The position numbers were made by a program, and so were the translations under genes. A stretch of DNA of 64,000 bases. Origin: Trichoplax adhaerens. Taxonomy: Eukaryota > Placozoa > Uniplacotomia > Trichoplacea > Trichoplacidae. Position 1 is the first letter of the stretch, and each line of letters opens with the position of its first letter. Shown in pieces: positions 27,153 to 41,550 of this stretch. The DNA lies in assembly GCF_000150275.1 (NCBI RefSeq), contig NW_002060944.1, positions 4,909,080 through 4,973,079 of the forward strand, in the 5' to 3' direction. Under the pieces are notes generated by a model. That model ran no database searches, was not told where the DNA came from, and saw nothing but the letters and a program-made list of their open reading frames with translations.

Positions 27153-30100
27153 CTAGATATCAAGAAAATAGAGATAAAAATTAAGCATATCCAGTCTTTA
27201 ATACAACTAGGCTTCATATACAATGTCCGCATACTATTTTATTACTAGGGTGAGAAGGTACCGTAGTGAAAAGAGAGTAATAACTAGTTAAAGAATTAAT
27301 TTTAGTATTAGAAGTTATTAAACCGCGATTCGCTAAGGCAGTAAACTATAACTAAAGATTTTGTACGCTTTTATGAAGGTATAGGAACGAAAAATAACTA
27401 TCAATTTAGCACTAATTTAAAATTAAGCAAATACTTGTAAAGTTTTACAGGGCTATCTTAGACTGTTTTCAAAAATAGTTTAATTGCTTTAGGAGCTATG
27501 GCTGTTATTATGAGTATAAATTATCAAGTTTGCCTCGTTTTTCAATTTAATGTGACAATGTTGATAATAGTTAAGGAAATATGACAGCTAATATTGTGGT
27601 AATTGTTAGTAACTCTGTTCGGCCAAGCCCCTGCCATGAGGGAGCATGATGACTAGCTTCAATAATCAGGGATATTAAAGGCAACGTAAAATGGCTTAGC
27701 TAGAAATCTATACTGACACAGAAAATTATGGTTGGGTAATATTGGACAAAGATTTAAAAAGAAAAGTTAAGCTCTTAACCAGTTATTTAGTAACAATGGT
27801 CTAAGTAAATTTAAACTGATGTATTACTACAGTATCTATTTGCCAAGGAATAGTATAAGATTTGGCTTAGTAAGTGTCAATATTATAATAAAATATTATT
27901 ACAGAATTTTGTACTCTTCTTTAACTAGAAGTGAGAAGAAAGATAAATGACTACAATCAAAGTAGTCTTCATTTACGGTTACTTAGTATCATTAAATTAT
28001 GACTGGAAATTAATCCTTTCGAAGGTGGCTTTCTTGAAGGAACAACTGCACTCTTGAATGTGAATTATTTTTACTCTATGTTAGCAGCTCGTCATTTTTT
28101 CCATTTTAATATCATTACTTCTTGATATTTCCTCCATAATTTATCGATACATAGCAATTACTATTCTTTTAATTAATATCCGATAAATCACTAGAACGGA
28201 CTCGTTTTTAAATTATTCCATATGATTTGATTGCAAATTTTTAATTAAATTAATAAAATTCTCCTTCAAACGCTAAATTCAAACCTACTTTAATAGAGGT
28301 GGATTTATTAAAGATGGATAAAAAAGTCTTGAGTCTTCGTAAAAATTTATACGTGATCTTACGAAGACTTCTTATAACAGAAAACGGCTAAAATCGACTG
28401 TCATGATCTTTTTATAGAATTATGGGCGGAAGAGAAGATTTTCATTGAATTAATGCAGGGTGGTTGTTTAAATTATTATTTTCCAGAAATTAGTTTAATC
28501 CATGATATTTAAAAAGATAGATGATTAGCTTTTCTCAAGCATAGTAAATCGTTCAATTTTATATGTTACTTTGTCTAACTTTCGACGGACAAAATGATAT
28601 GACAAGTAAACCTACGTCTTGATTATTTAAATACACTCTCCCTATGTAAAATAATATTTATGGAGCAAATGAACAGTGGTTATCATTTAACCACAATTCC
28701 TGTTGATATTAGTTTTATGGTATCTAAGTGAACTTTTTGGGGGTAATCCCATTCTTATTACTTTAATAAAATGCAAATAATGTTCTCTAATATGGATTTG
28801 ACATGGTATTCTTTTGTAGATTTGAGAGTATCTCTTTGATGATGTATTTTTTTTACTATTGCCTTTCAAAAATGGCCCTATCTAATCCCTTCGTAGGCAT
28901 AAAATGCTGTTATGCTCACTAGATATGATGAAGATAACACTTGCGACATTATTAGAGAAGGTAGGATCTAGGTTGATTATGTTTCTATTTAACCTTAGGA
29001 AAAGATGAAGTTAGGAGAGGGCTAGAAATTATTGCATAATTGAAGGGATTGAGCAGCGATCGATATAACTTTAACGACCATTTTAAAGGTGCATAACGGG
29101 ATTACAAAGCTCTGATTATTGTGGTTATACTCTCGTTTTATAGTAGAAAGAGAGTATCAAATAGATCTTTTTAGCCATTATTAACCGGATTACAAGCGCA
29201 TAATCATAATTACAATATTTCATTTTAATTAAAATATCCACTAAAAAGTACGGAAAGAGCTTCAAATTAATAAGTTATTTGAATTGGAAGAGGAAAAATT
29301 ATTGAATCATGAATTGACTAGAAAGATTAAATATGGAATCAGATCGACTCTAATACTAAACAAAACGGTTTTAAAAAAGAAAATTAGTAGCGTATATTTA
29401 ATGCTGGTTTGCGGAGTAAGTATCAAAAAATATAAAAGCGCTCGATATAATAACTTGAAACTAATATGAAGATAAGAATTTTTGCCTTTACTTTCAGAAT
29501 CAACATTATCATTAATAGTAAAATCATTATTGGAAATAATGCTATCCAAAATGATAGTGTTGATGGGTAACTTGAATTTCATGGATCATCAAGCATATTA
29601 GTTACTTTCTTTTGTCTACAAGTCGATAAAGTAGTGTATTACCTGATTGTCCTTTAACGTTTACTACCAATAAGAGTAATAGCAATGAAACGATAAACTG
29701 GCTAGGGTCCATCTTGGCCAAGGGGAAAAGGAAATCTTAACTCCTTGTTGAACGATAATATTTTTGATGTATCTTGCTGCCGATTCAATCGTTTTTTCCA
29801 CTTCTTTTCTTTAACTTTAACTGATATCCAATTATGAATAGGTGGGAAGGAAATGAAAATTGATTGTAACAATTTTAAATCCACTTGGATTATCCAAATT
29901 AATTTTAAATATCTAAATAAGCGATTTTGTCTTCGTCGTAACAAGCAATTAAACGTATGGTCAATGTGTAACAAGGAGATAGTCGTGTGTTGCAGGTTAC
30001 TAATTGTTTAAGCATCAAGTTGAGATTAAACAGGTAAATCAGTAACTGATTAGTCCAAATGGACTGATGATAAACAATACAATTGGCTAAAAAAGAAAAA

Positions 30101-33100
30101 AAGATTGTATAGCTTAATAGGCTTTGATGTCCGTCATATGCTAACTGTAGCTATGGCACGCAATTTTTTTTATGGAGGCTCTGCTAAACTTACTGTATTT
30201 GTTCTATTGTCATCGTTGAAACTATAGATGTTGACTAGTTTGGGAGGAGTTTAACCTAAATGAAACATTAGCAGACATTGCCAATTGATTCCATTTGCAT
30301 GCTTTTATCTCTTACTTTCTTTCAGTAGTACCATCTATTGATACAATGGATGTAAAGAGACCGTCGATCGATCAATAATAATAATAATTATAATCAGCGA
30401 TATTGTTATGCAGACCGTTAGTAACTGTTTTAATCAATACGCATCTAGCAGGGGTTGAAATTGAAGAGTAGAGTTAAAGCAAGGAGGAGGGAGAAAAGAA
30501 AGAAAGTATAAGGTAGAAATTGTTTGCTAAGTTAACACTGTTGATGTTAAAGTCGTGGAATAATGTAGAGAATAGGGGGCAACCAGGGTGACGATAAAAA
30601 ATTGCCATAACAATCTAAAAAAGAAGTCAATCGATGAGCAAAAAACAAAATGAATATCGATCTGACTAGTGATCAACCCATTCATATGGATAACTCTATA
30701 CTTTATCCTATAAAATTAATACAATCTTGCTTGTATTGTTAGAGAAGAATCTAATCACCGCCGATAGAATATTCAATCATCATTGAACGATGATCAACTT
30801 GATGAAGTAAGATACTATAGAGAAGAAAAAATGATGTCATGGCTTGCCACCATTGTATGTTGAATATTGTTCTGATTGAGCGACTGCCATCACCTGTTGA
30901 ATATTAACACGCATCGTTGCAACAATCAATTTTATTTATTGTCTTGAGTATAATTAACAGACTCTTTCAATGATCTACAATAGTAGATATACAACTAGCA
31001 TCTTTCCTTATTATTCTGATCATCATAACATCTTGGAGTTATTATTGATTAAGTTTGAGCTTTTTAATCTACTACGACTGTATCATTGTTGTAACCGTTG
31101 TTGGCTCTATTAGAGAGTTGGCCAATAGTTGAATATTCGATCAAAGCCAAGCTAAATTGCCTTTAGTAAACTTTAGATATAAATATACAATGAATTAACA
31201 ATATTCAATTTGAATGGCGTTATTTCCTTTTATCAATGCCTACATAGTGCACACACACACTTCCATAGACTACATCGATATACACAAACACGCGTACCAA
31301 TGGTCGCATACTGTTTCTTATTTTATTCTCAATGCTTCTCTGTTTTATTGAATAATGTAGCGGATACTTTACATTTACAAAATGGCTGACTGTATTATTC
31401 TTGAACGGTAAAAATTGAAAGATGACACAATAACTTGAAATTTCATTTCACATTAAATTGTCTCATAGAGCGTCGAAGCGTACTGTAGGTATTTCCATTG
31501 GCTTACTAAGCATTTTACTTTAGTCACAGCTTCATTATCATTAATCACTTTATCCTGTACACTACCGTAGGACTGAAATTTCAGCCTACTTTACAATTCC
31601 AGTAGTTGTTTTTCCTCCCTCTTACTTTGATTATAGCCTTACTAATAGGCATAAAATCAGTGATGTTATCTCTTAATTAGTTTAATGTATTGGTATCAAA
31701 AGAAAGAATTTATATTCTATTGATGTGCAAATGAGATGCACTACATAAGACAAGGACAGAGGGGGGGGGAGAAAGGAAATTTCAATTTAAAAAGTACAGC
31801 TGGTTGAATCTAGTATTTTCACATGCAATACGCGTAGATACTCTATTTTGAATCTATTACAAATAATTCCATGTAAACTGATCATATCTGCCTATCGATA
31901 GCAACAGTTTTATCATTCTATCGGTCACGATCATAATTTCGAGGAAAATATTTTTTGTCACGAAACTTGATCCAACTCAAATGAAAGTAATCTTCTGGTA
32001 AATATCTTCTATTTTGGTCATAACAACCCACTCAACAACCCAGAGATAATCACTTCATCAATTGACCAGATTAACATTCAATTTGAATTGCTTTTGTACA
32101 CACAATCCGGATTTTTCAAGGGTCTTATTTTTTGTTACCAAGGTAATCTAACAAAATTTGACAGCCAAAACCGTTAGCTATAAGTCATTCTTGATTGCTA
32201 AACGTGCATAACGATCATGTTGTCCTATCTATTAATCACATTTTGAAGTCATTGTAGGTACGTTGAATCATCCATTTTTCTCTCATTATGATATAGACTA
32301 GATCAAATACTTATTCTGTAACATTGACACTATTAATGTTAACATCTATGGATATTAATTAGAATGATGAATATTCGTAATTTTATAATTTATTCTCACT
32401 CATTTTAATGTGAGGCGATAACGGATATTGATCTTGATCTGTAATATTGTTTACAGTAAATTAAAACTTAACTCGGTATCAATTTATTATTAATGTAGTT
32501 AATATTCATCATTAAAAAATTGTTGGTCAAGAATTTATTAATTAGTCGATCGGAAAATAGTTAAGAATATAATCATCATCCACCTGTGTTTGCATAGATC
32601 GTCAATATTTGCGTATCGATGTAGACGTCACTGCCAAATTTCAATAGAATAACTCTGCCGAGATTATGATTGACTTGGTGGCCAACTAAGAGTCGAGGCT
32701 AAAGTTAATTTCCTACATTTACACGCCCGTTAAGTTTGAGGTTTACATTATATTCTAAAGGGTCAGTAAAGCTTGTAAACGTCACTTCCATCGGCAATAT
32801 TCTGTACATAAAGTCATTCTCGAGAAATACATAAAAAAACCAGTAAGGAAATCAACACTTCATATCACCCTTTGAGAGCTCATTTAATACTTAATAGATG
32901 GTGATTATTTGATTAAGAGTTAGTAATTATTACATTCATCTGCATAGGCAAATAAAACGACGAATGGAGCTCTTATGCTAGCTGACATCGAGGTCGTGTA
33001 ATTGAGCGCCTAAACTAGATGGCCATGTGTTATAACAGTAATGTTTTTCTAATTCTGGCCGATAGTGAAATTGAATTTTGTGCTCTTCGAACCGTACTTT

Positions 33101-35612
33101 CAATTACAATTCCTTCAAGGTTTTAGTATTGTGTTATCCTATCTGATAACCAATATCGCATGGAGGTAAGGAAGGAAATAATCAAAAAAATTGAACTATT
33201 GCCAAGGTGGATGCTTATCAATCGAACAATATTAAATCGAGCGTGATTGATTATTCATTTTTATACGACTCTTACTGCACTAGTACTCAATCAACTATCT
33301 AGATTGATTGCTGATATTATCTAGAGTTGGGTCAACATTATACAGTATAAACATTTGCCATGTTGCTTTTGATGTTGGTGAATCAATGCTATTACTATCT
33401 AATTCTATGTTAATTTTAATGGTCAAGACACAATAATGTTGATATTCTAATGGTTGCTTTACATATTTCATTAAACACGTCGTTGATATTGATTATTTCT
33501 TTTAGTGCGCCAATAAATTCTTACAACATTACTTCCTATAAATCCATAGCTCATTTGTACATTGAATATGTAAGCTATGAAGTGATTATGTTATTGCCTT
33601 TGCAAGGAAAAGAATTTGATATAAAATTGAGGAATCTAAATCAAATTCGATATTGAAGGTGGCTTTTTCGATCAGAGAACAATGGGCACGTGAACGAACG
33701 GTTGGCATCGAGCCATTGCGAGTGGTATGCGTAGTTATTTAAATAATCGAAGCGATTCAAGGTGTTTTTACTCTACTGTATGCTAATTTAGCCTCCTTTC
33801 TGGAGATGACTAGTACAGCGCATTAACTTATGCATATGGATGAGTAGATTACTCTATACTAATGGTGTTGATTAAGGCTGGAAAACATTTTACACCTCGC
33901 CCACTATGCATATGAAGACACACGAGCAATTTGTAAATAAACTTGACTCTGAATAAAGTCAATAAATAACGGACTAAAATTCGTCATGCATGAATAACAA
34001 TGTTAACAACATTTTTGAAATGATTCTAGTGTCATGAAACCCATTAGTCTTACACATGTAGAACAAATGACTACAGAAGTAAGCTAAATAAAAATCGGCA
34101 GCCTGCATTATGCAATCGAGCTCGGATAAGATCGATGCATTCCATTTCATGGACAACCCAATTTTATTGTGAGCCTATTGCAATAAAAGCAAACATGACC
34201 CGAATCGATGGATATTAAATGATATTGATCGTTTCCAGTAATATATTGATGTGCTTTGTACTGATTTCGATGGTCTACAGTATAATGATTTATTTAATTA
34301 ATTTCCTGTCATCGCTGATGAAGTTCAGACGACTTAAATGCTGCTATTTACAGTTAAATTAATTAATTTACCATTTTTATTATAAAGGTAATCTACTTTA
34401 TCATTTGTTCATAACTAATTTACTATTGATCCAAGGGAAATTCCTATACGTGATTGTACAGCATATTCTGGAAATACTTCATATCGCCCTGTCTACCTAT
34501 GAAATCAATATTTAAAAAAGTCGCAGTTCTGATATAGATCGTGCCCTAGCTGTTTATAAATTTGTATGGAGTTGGACTTTATACAACACTTGAAGTTAAT
34601 ACATATACTTCTAGTCTCTCATTCTCTCGCTGTACGTAAGTGTACAATTGGATTAGGTTACCTCATTCATTCTCAAAATTGCGCCTTATTAATAGGAATG
34701 ACGACATAAATTGTCTATTTTGGGGGGAAGGAACCAATCAACTCGAGTCAAGCCGTTCAGCTCTCCAAGACTACTAAGTAAAATTTAGCCTGGTCCACTA
34801 GCCCGAAGTATTGAAGAAAAATTATCATGATGAATACGATAGTGATCTAAATTACCCGTTTGCACGCGCATTTAGATCAATTTTTTCAAATTGCGTCTCG
34901 TACGAGTTATGGAGACCAATTGTTCATTTTCAGGAAACAAACGAATTAATCCACTTGAGTTTGACTACTATGACTTCCCAATACTGCACTGCTAAGCTAA
35001 GTTCGATTGCCTAGCCAAGCTAAAGTTTTCAGCGAAAATTAAAGCAGTACAAAGTGATTCATTTAGATCATAGCCGTGAATGGTAAAGCACGAGATTTCA
35101 CGATGTAAGATCACAGTAGTAGGAAAGTACATTGCTTTCCTGACCTAAATCATCGTTTTACAGCGCTCTATTGAACAAAATAAGACAGTTGGTATAAATT
35201 TAAGCCCGTTATAATTTATTTGTATATATGGAATTAGCCTGAGTGAATTGAATTCACCGCCTCGATACTCAAGGCCATAACCATGACAACATCGGCGGAT
35301 ATACGAGTACCCCTATCTTGGAACTGCTACACCAAAGGTGAACATGGATAGGTACTACTTCTTTCCTGGAATCTTCTATCAATGTAAGAATATAATAGCC
35401 CTTGCGATATCGATTTACTCCCTACGGTTATTTCCTTCATAATATCTGAATAAATCTATTTGATATCCTTGACATCCTCCATCGCCAATCCTATTGCATG
35501 CAGTCATGTCTAGTCATGTCCACTGATGTCCACTCGTACGAGGACGCGGTAACACCTACCCGCAAAATCCAGATTTTTCCTCTGTGGCAAGAAGTTCCAG
35601 TTTCTAGATCGC
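27153..35612. other. Upstream region of Notch; no gene recognised
   Basis: The missing Notch signal-peptide exon (it must end in phase 1) should lie here or further right on the - strand. Several short hydrophobic frames could serve, and none is decisive. A hydrophobic frame directly 5' of the EGF1 exon is the translated pyrimidine tract of the splice acceptor and is out of frame. An 8-9 base G run occurs near 31761 and a short CA repeat near 31248. I see no other gene, RNA gene or array. Confidence 0.5.
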
Positions 35613-36222
35613 CTTAAATCGCTCATTAGCAGCTGAAAATGATTTAGAAATAAGGAAGAAACTTATTGGCGCAAAATTATAGAACATAGACGTTAATAAT
35701 TTATGATAAGTGTTGGAAATCAACTAAGGAAGGGAGATTTGGATGTCAACAGTATAGCGTATCGTTTCAGATCTGCGATTAAGTTGAAACGACCAGCAAA
35801 TACTCAGCCCCCCGTATTCAGACTGCGCTATACCGTCCTCTACAGTACAGTACTAGATTTCGTACTGTAAAGTATTGTACTGTGCACTGTAGAAAAGGAC
35901 TCTGCACTTCTGCACTTAAATCGCTCATTAGCAGCTGAAAATGATTTCGAAATAAGGAAGAAACTTATTGGCGCAAAATTATAGAACATAGACGTTAATA
36001 ATTCATGATAAGTGTTGGAAATCAACTAAGGAAGGGAGATTTAGACATCAACAGTATAGCGTATCGTTTCAGATCTACGATTGAGTTGAAACGACCAGCA
36101 AATACTCAGCCCCCTGTATTCAGGCTGCGTTACACCGTCGTCTACAGTACAGTACTGTACAGTATTAGACTTCGTACTGTAAAATACTGTACTGTGCACT
36201 GTAGGAAAAGGACTCTGCTCTG
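35613..36222. repeat. 302-bp tandem duplication upstream of IMP3
   Basis: Two copies (about 35613-35914 and 35915-36222) match almost base for base. The shared stretch runs from CTTAAATCGCTCATTAGCAG to a palindrome-rich end (CTACAGTACAGTACT, then GTACTGTGCACTGTAG). Differences are scattered substitutions and a small GTACAGTA insertion in copy 2. The high identity implies a recent event. The second copy ends about 90 bases before the IMP3 start codon, so the duplication may include promoter sequence. Confidence 0.9.
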
Positions 36223-36239
36223 GTGGCTGCACTCGAGGT

Positions 36240-36312
36240 AGAGTGACTGTCTATCATCTGTCGGTCGTCTGTCTGTCATCGGTCTGTCATCTCTCTCTCT
36301 CTCGTTGCAAGC
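36240..36312 (+). promoter_or_regulatory. TCTG/TC-rich 5' flank of IMP3
   Basis: The 70 bases before the IMP3 start are dominated by TCTGTC/TCGGTC units and a (TC)n run ending CTCTCTCTCTCTCG. A pyrimidine-rich leader like this is common for ribosome-biogenesis genes, but no experiment-grade signal can be read here. Confidence 0.3.
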
Positions 36313-38386
36313 ATGGTTCGCTCCTTGAAATATCACGAAAAGAAATTATTAAAAAAAGTTGATTTTATATCATGGAAGAAGGAAAATAATATTCGCGAGA
36401 TCCAGATTATACGCAAATATCATATTAAAAAAAGAGAAGATTATACTAAGTAAATGTCTTCGCTAAAATAGCGTAATAACAACGCTTGTTACTTCTGTTC
36501 TACATTTCGGATATTCGTTCATGCAATACATCATGTTGTGCAAAATCAATACTCACTTTTCGACTTTGCAAATATAATCATACAACGGAGCATATTTAGG
36601 CATCCAAACAGTACATAGACGCAAACGATCATAGTGAGATATTGTATTTGTTAGAAAAATGAGTACAGTATGGAGATAGTGTACAACATGGTTGATTAAT
36701 TCTTACTTTTCAAGATGTTTACAGTTGGATGAAAGGAAGAGATCCATGGCTCGTTCGGCCACTGCAGTAACTCTTACATAGCACAACTTTACTTGTCTCA
36801 TTCAAATTTCATCTTTTCTCTGTAAATGAAGTAACATCCAAACTTTGTATTGGCTAGTAACACGCTGTACTTTGATTACGACCAGTTGGATAGATACGAT
36901 AGTGTACATCTCATTGCTTCGCACAAGGCTTTATTCGATATCCAACTTGAGCTATCCCATTTCAAATGACATCTTTTCTCTGTTAAATCAACGGATATAG
37001 AAACTTTATATTGGTCAGTAATCCACTATACTGTTATTGTTACAAGTTGGACCGATACGATATTACATCCCATTTCTTTATTAAATACTTTGTGCATTAT
37101 CTACAATAGAAATATCATGCTATGATCCAGTATACATGTAATGCTATGACTGAATATAAAAAGTTCGAGTTATCCCTACGCGTAATATGTGATGCTGAAC
37201 AAGCAGTATTATACTGGTACCAGATATGGAATGAGTTTAGTACAATCAGATTTCATTTTTATCGCTCAAGTGTGTAATTACGTGATAGGCTATTTTTTAA
37301 CCATCATCTCGTTAGTATACATTAAAGACACACGTCATGACTACAGATCTAGTAGATCTACCTAATTCGTTATTCACAAAGTAATTATAGACATTGGATT
37401 TCTATGTTAGTTTAAAGGCTGCACCATATTGGAAGTGTCCCTTGCCATAATCTAAAATTGTACTTGAATTTAACATCTAGATATAATAAACTTTGTGGAA
37501 TGGTAAGGAAATTATCTCATGTACTTAAAAAGCTAGATGTTAATGATGAATTTCGCGTGGAAGCTTCCGCATTGTTAATCGAAAAACTGTAAGTCATCGT
37601 TTTATTTAACAGTTATATAATTCGCCCTTCCTTGATGGAGTTGAATACCTAAGTTGACTTTGATTGCGTAACTGATAATATTATATGTGTAGATATAATC
37701 TTGGACTTATCCAATCGCAGAAGAGTCTAACCTTGTGTGAGAAATTAACCGCTTCCACATTCTGCAGGTCAGTGTACTAATCAAAGTAGATTCCAGTTTA
37801 TGCATCGTTTATGACCATAAAATTTATTCTTGTAGGTTAATGCCAATAGCTTTTTTGCCATTGCATTAGTTCTAGTATAAAGGTGCGGTAATAACGATTC
37901 ATTTCGCTATTTGACTACTGTGCATTGTAGGAGAAGATTGCCTGTCATTCTGGTCAAGCTACGAATGGCTCCTACCGTTTCGATGGCAACTACATTTATA
38001 GAGCATGGTCGTATCCATTTATGATTTCTCCTATTACATGTTACTAATAATAAGTTTATTGACTCACATTTTTCTGATTAGAATGAAAGAGTATTGCTGC
38101 ATTATTTTAAAAAGTGCATTTACTGTACAATTTTCGTTGACGCGTTATATCACAGACATTCGTATAGGACCAGAAGTCGTAACCGATCCTGCACTGTTGG
38201 TGACAAGAACGATGGAAGATTACGTTACGTGGACTGATTCATCCAAGATTAAAAAACATTTACTACGTTATCAAGGCGAGGTTAGGATCAATTTGCTGCT
38301 ATAGTATTTATAATTTGTCTCTTCACAGTTTGTATTGAAATTAGCTATTTTATTGTTTCAAGTTGGACGATTTTGATGTATTGTAA
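36313..38386 (+). CDS. IMP3: U3 snoRNP protein IMP3 (complete)
   Basis: Six exons (36313-36449, 37481-37588, 37693-37767, 37931-38010, 38156-38280, 38363-38386) join in phase to 182 residues, against 184 in human. The start [18 protein letters not shown] matches the family N-terminus and fixes the ATG. The rest follows family order: [30 protein letters not shown], then the S4 RNA-binding part ([29 protein letters not shown]) and the [16 protein letters not shown] end. IMP3 acts in the nucleolus with U3 snoRNA and MPP10 for early cleavages of pre-18S rRNA. It is convergent with SEC22B. The last exon is only 24 bases including the stop. Confidence 0.96.
36791..37110. repeat. Two-copy 160-bp duplication in IMP3 intron 1
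   Basis: Two diverged copies begin TTCAAATTTCATCTTTTCTC (about 36801) and TTCAAATGACATCTTTTCTC (36961). Both continue through an AACTTT(G/A)TATTGG segment, a pyrimidine/GTT stretch, then GTTGGAYMGATACGAT. They lie in the 1031-bp intron 36450-37480; nothing else was recognised there. Confidence 0.7.
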
Positions 38387-38434
38387 ATGAAGAAATTCAT
38401 CACAGGATTACAAAGAAAGCCACAGTTCTTCTAA

Positions 38435-38872
38435 TTGAATGAAAGTTTTACAAAAGTAGCGACACCCTGTTACAGCCAGAAGCCAGTTGCTGAACATCTA
38501 GATGAATCATATTCAATACCAAAATATAATGAAATGCTAAATCTAACTAATTACCAGGATATTTATTTTCTTTTTATTACAATACGAACACGATCGTACA
38601 CTACGCTTGTTACAATTGTAGCAGGTACGTATATCTCTATACTTCTACGATTTATTAATTTCCTGTTACTTTATGACAATATATTCTGGCGGAGAGCCTT
38701 TGATGTAAAGATACATGTTTGCAAGGACATGTACAATATTAACTTTTTAAATAGTGTTAACATCTGTCCACTTATACCAGCAGTAAATACAGTATATGCT
38801 GGACATCAACTGCGATATTCAGAGCAAGATGTAGCACCTGAGATATTCGAATCTCTAATCAAAAATAGGTAG
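38435..38872 (+). other. Unassigned open frame downstream of IMP3
   Basis: A 145-codon open frame lies between the IMP3 stop and the SEC22B stop. It opens on TTG, and its first ATG comes about 33 codons in. A hydrophobic stretch (TLVTIVAGTYISILLRFINFLLL) sits mid-frame. I recognise no family. An AATAAA at 38939-38944 suggests this is IMP3 3' UTR, so chance is the likeliest explanation. Confidence 0.15.
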
Positions 38873-39142
38873 ACCAATTAAAATAGTACCTTTAATGCAT
38901 TAATCAGGTTTCAATTATATCAATAACTGGTGCAGAATAATAAAGCAAATCAATCGATGCTTATTACCGTTTGTCTCGTCACAGTTGTAACTTAAAAATT
39001 CGTAATTTAATGTCAGTGATCCTGACAAACGTTGCAACACAAGTTGACTGTTGTCAAAATATAGTGTTATAATTTGTATATGCTACTATTAATTTAATTT
39101 CATCTTCGTAGCAATACGCCTTGATATAGAATCATCATCGTA

Positions 39143-41515
39143 TTACCACCACCAAAACCTTAAGTAGATCACTATTAGAAAAAACAGAAAACCTATGACA
39201 GCATATTTAGCGTAAGTTGACCGTAAATTCAAGTATTTGGCATCCTTTTTATATTTCTGAGAATGCATCGATAAGTGGCTAGCTTTATCATCCAGAACTA
39301 AAGGGATAAAGCAAAATCAGGATAATCAGCTTCACATCGTATAGGATACGTACAAAATATGCAATTTATATATGATTCTTGTATTGTAAAAAGAGTTATC
39401 TATAAAAGAACAGATTATTGATAATTATAAACACTGTATGAGCAAAACAACCTGATAGCTGTTCTCCACGCTGTAAAATATCGTCAATATTTTGCAGCAT
39501 AATTCTTTGTACATCGTGTAAGTCATCATTTAATTGATTTAAATTACGATGAGATCGCGAATCCATATAAGATTTCTTTGTTTTCAGTAGAAATGTTTCT
39601 GAATGCAAAAGATTCAAGATATGCATCAGTAATGTACGTAATTTATACACAGCTATTTCTCAATTTTACATTAGCATTACACAAAAAATTACAGGTAGCT
39701 AACAGCGAATGCTGATTGATTATCTTAATTATTCAATGCTGAAGGGAAAATAATTTATTCCAGACAATTCTAGTAAAGTAATTACCAGCTTAGGTATGCT
39801 TACCAAATTCAATGAAACAGTAAGGCCTCGAAACTATTCTTATTTCAGACCCATACAATTTGATAAATTCTGCTTGCAAATCATTCAAGTATCCAAATAC
39901 TAGTCTTTTCGAAAAAGTCTTCTCGCAAAGAGCCATGAAACAGACGCCGGTGTCTATTAAGTAACTGTTGATAAATAAGAAAAGGGTGTTTAAATTAACG
40001 TGAGATAGAAGGAAGGTTGGTTAAAAGCATTCCCAGTATAAACGGATTGGACTCTGGCCGTTTATATTTTAATGTACGCGTATACTGTAAGATTCATGAC
40101 CATATTAATCCGAACTTGTTACTTGTACAAAAGCACTGTAATAGAAAGTATAATGCTCCTACAGTATTTCATTTAAGGGGAATCTTTCAGGAGGGATTAA
40201 TAAGAGCTTCGAAAAAGAGATCGAAAACTGTATTATTTACAAGTGCCATTGGAGGAATTCCATTTAGAACGTCTTTGTCATTTGAAATTCAGGATATACG
40301 AGTATTATATGGTACTGTATATCGCGCAATGCCACAGTGTAAAATTATCATGACAAGAGAATGCAACGCAGGATGATGATAACTGCTTAATATATAGGCC
40401 AAAAATAAGTACTTTGATCATGTTGCAGCAGTGTGGTGCGTGTACGGTGATTCCACATACTGATTATAATTAGTAGACAGCAGTAGAACAAAATTTGATA
40501 TTCTTGTTACGAAAACTTACTGGAAAACGTAAGGACCAGTTTCGATGCTACAGCGTGTCGGTGATTGATCTGATAGTTTTCTGAACAACATCTTTGCTTG
40601 ATTTTGATATTGTTGTGCAGTCTTGCCAACCTATTACCAGATTATACGAAATTATTGACAAGAATTGACAAATCAAGTGTACTACCATGTGCTAACGTAT
40701 CGGCAGTTTATGAGTGCAGATTAGTAACGTCCTTGATGGAAATAATGGAAACACCGAATATCCTTTTAGTGTACAGTAGTTGGCACCCATGTTATCTACC
40801 TATAGGCAAGTTCATCTTGGTAGAAAAGTATTGCAAGTTAACTAATAATCCGGTATAACGTTTGGTGGCTCGTGAACTGTGGCAACTTTGCCAGACGTTA
40901 GGTATTCCAATACAGTACTAGCGTACGCCCAGCAAAGTTGATAGCGAAGCGGATTTTGTTTTTTTTCACCACAAGAGAAACTACCACGATATTACTGGAT
41001 GATTTTCACTGCCATTTTTACAACCAGTATATCTATTGCTGGTAACATTATAAGACTAATCGATTTAGTTGTCAAGAAAGCTAAATGTATGACGGATCTT
41101 TTCTCCCTAACTGTAAGTAATCCGCCACTTTGGATATGGTGGTGTTTTAGAATAGCTGTGAAGTAAGCTCTTGCAATTCAAAAAAAGATTCTCTCTAATC
41201 TACTGTATTTCAGTTCAAAGTGTCGATGTCGTCGTTATTACGAAGAGCAATGATTCCCATACGAGTATTAGTTCGTTTTTATATTTGTTGGTATTTTAAA
41301 GGATATCATGATCAATAAGCAACAACCATAGATGATTGTACAGTGTAGAATAAGGTAAGACATGCATTGGCTATTATTACTCAACTACTATCCATTGCAT
41401 GCAGTACAACGGAAGCGTAAATGCTCCAAGGAGAACAAACCTCTTCTGATTCTTGCATGGATGCAGCCATTATCAGCCCGTCAGCCACACGAGCTATCAA
41501 AGTCATTAAAACCAT
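39143..41515 (-). CDS. SEC22B: Vesicle SNARE SEC22B (complete)
   Basis: Five exons on the - strand (41441-41515, 40521-40630, 39804-39964, 39452-39598, 39143-39297) give exactly 215 residues, the length of human SEC22B. The start is [14 protein letters not shown]. The longin domain follows ([42 protein letters not shown]). Then comes the SNARE motif ([20 protein letters not shown]) with central Arg and the RGEQLS segment, and a C-terminal anchor ([22 protein letters not shown]). It is an R-SNARE for traffic between ER and Golgi. Its promoter faces that of SRD5A3. Confidence 0.97.
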
Positions 41516-41550
41516 ATTGATTATTATTTCTCAACTAGGCTTAAGGCAAG

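Noticed and set aside
27153-27235. Signal-peptide-like frame (WICLIFISIFLIS) just upstream of Notch EGF1
   Set aside because: It is out of frame with EGF1, ends in a stop, and coincides with the pyrimidine tract of the splice acceptor.
33450-33656. 68-codon frame with a hydrophobic start (LILIISFSAPINSYN)
   Set aside because: It resembles a secreted peptide but has no splice or homology support, and frames of this length are common by chance here.
40017-40376. 119-codon open frame on the + strand
   Set aside because: It lies inside a SEC22B intron, opens on TTG without an ATG, and has no recognisable domain or splice context.
40598-40858. 86-codon open frame on the + strand
   Set aside because: It overlaps the SEC22B second exon (- strand) and its intron; the SEC22B reading is decisive.
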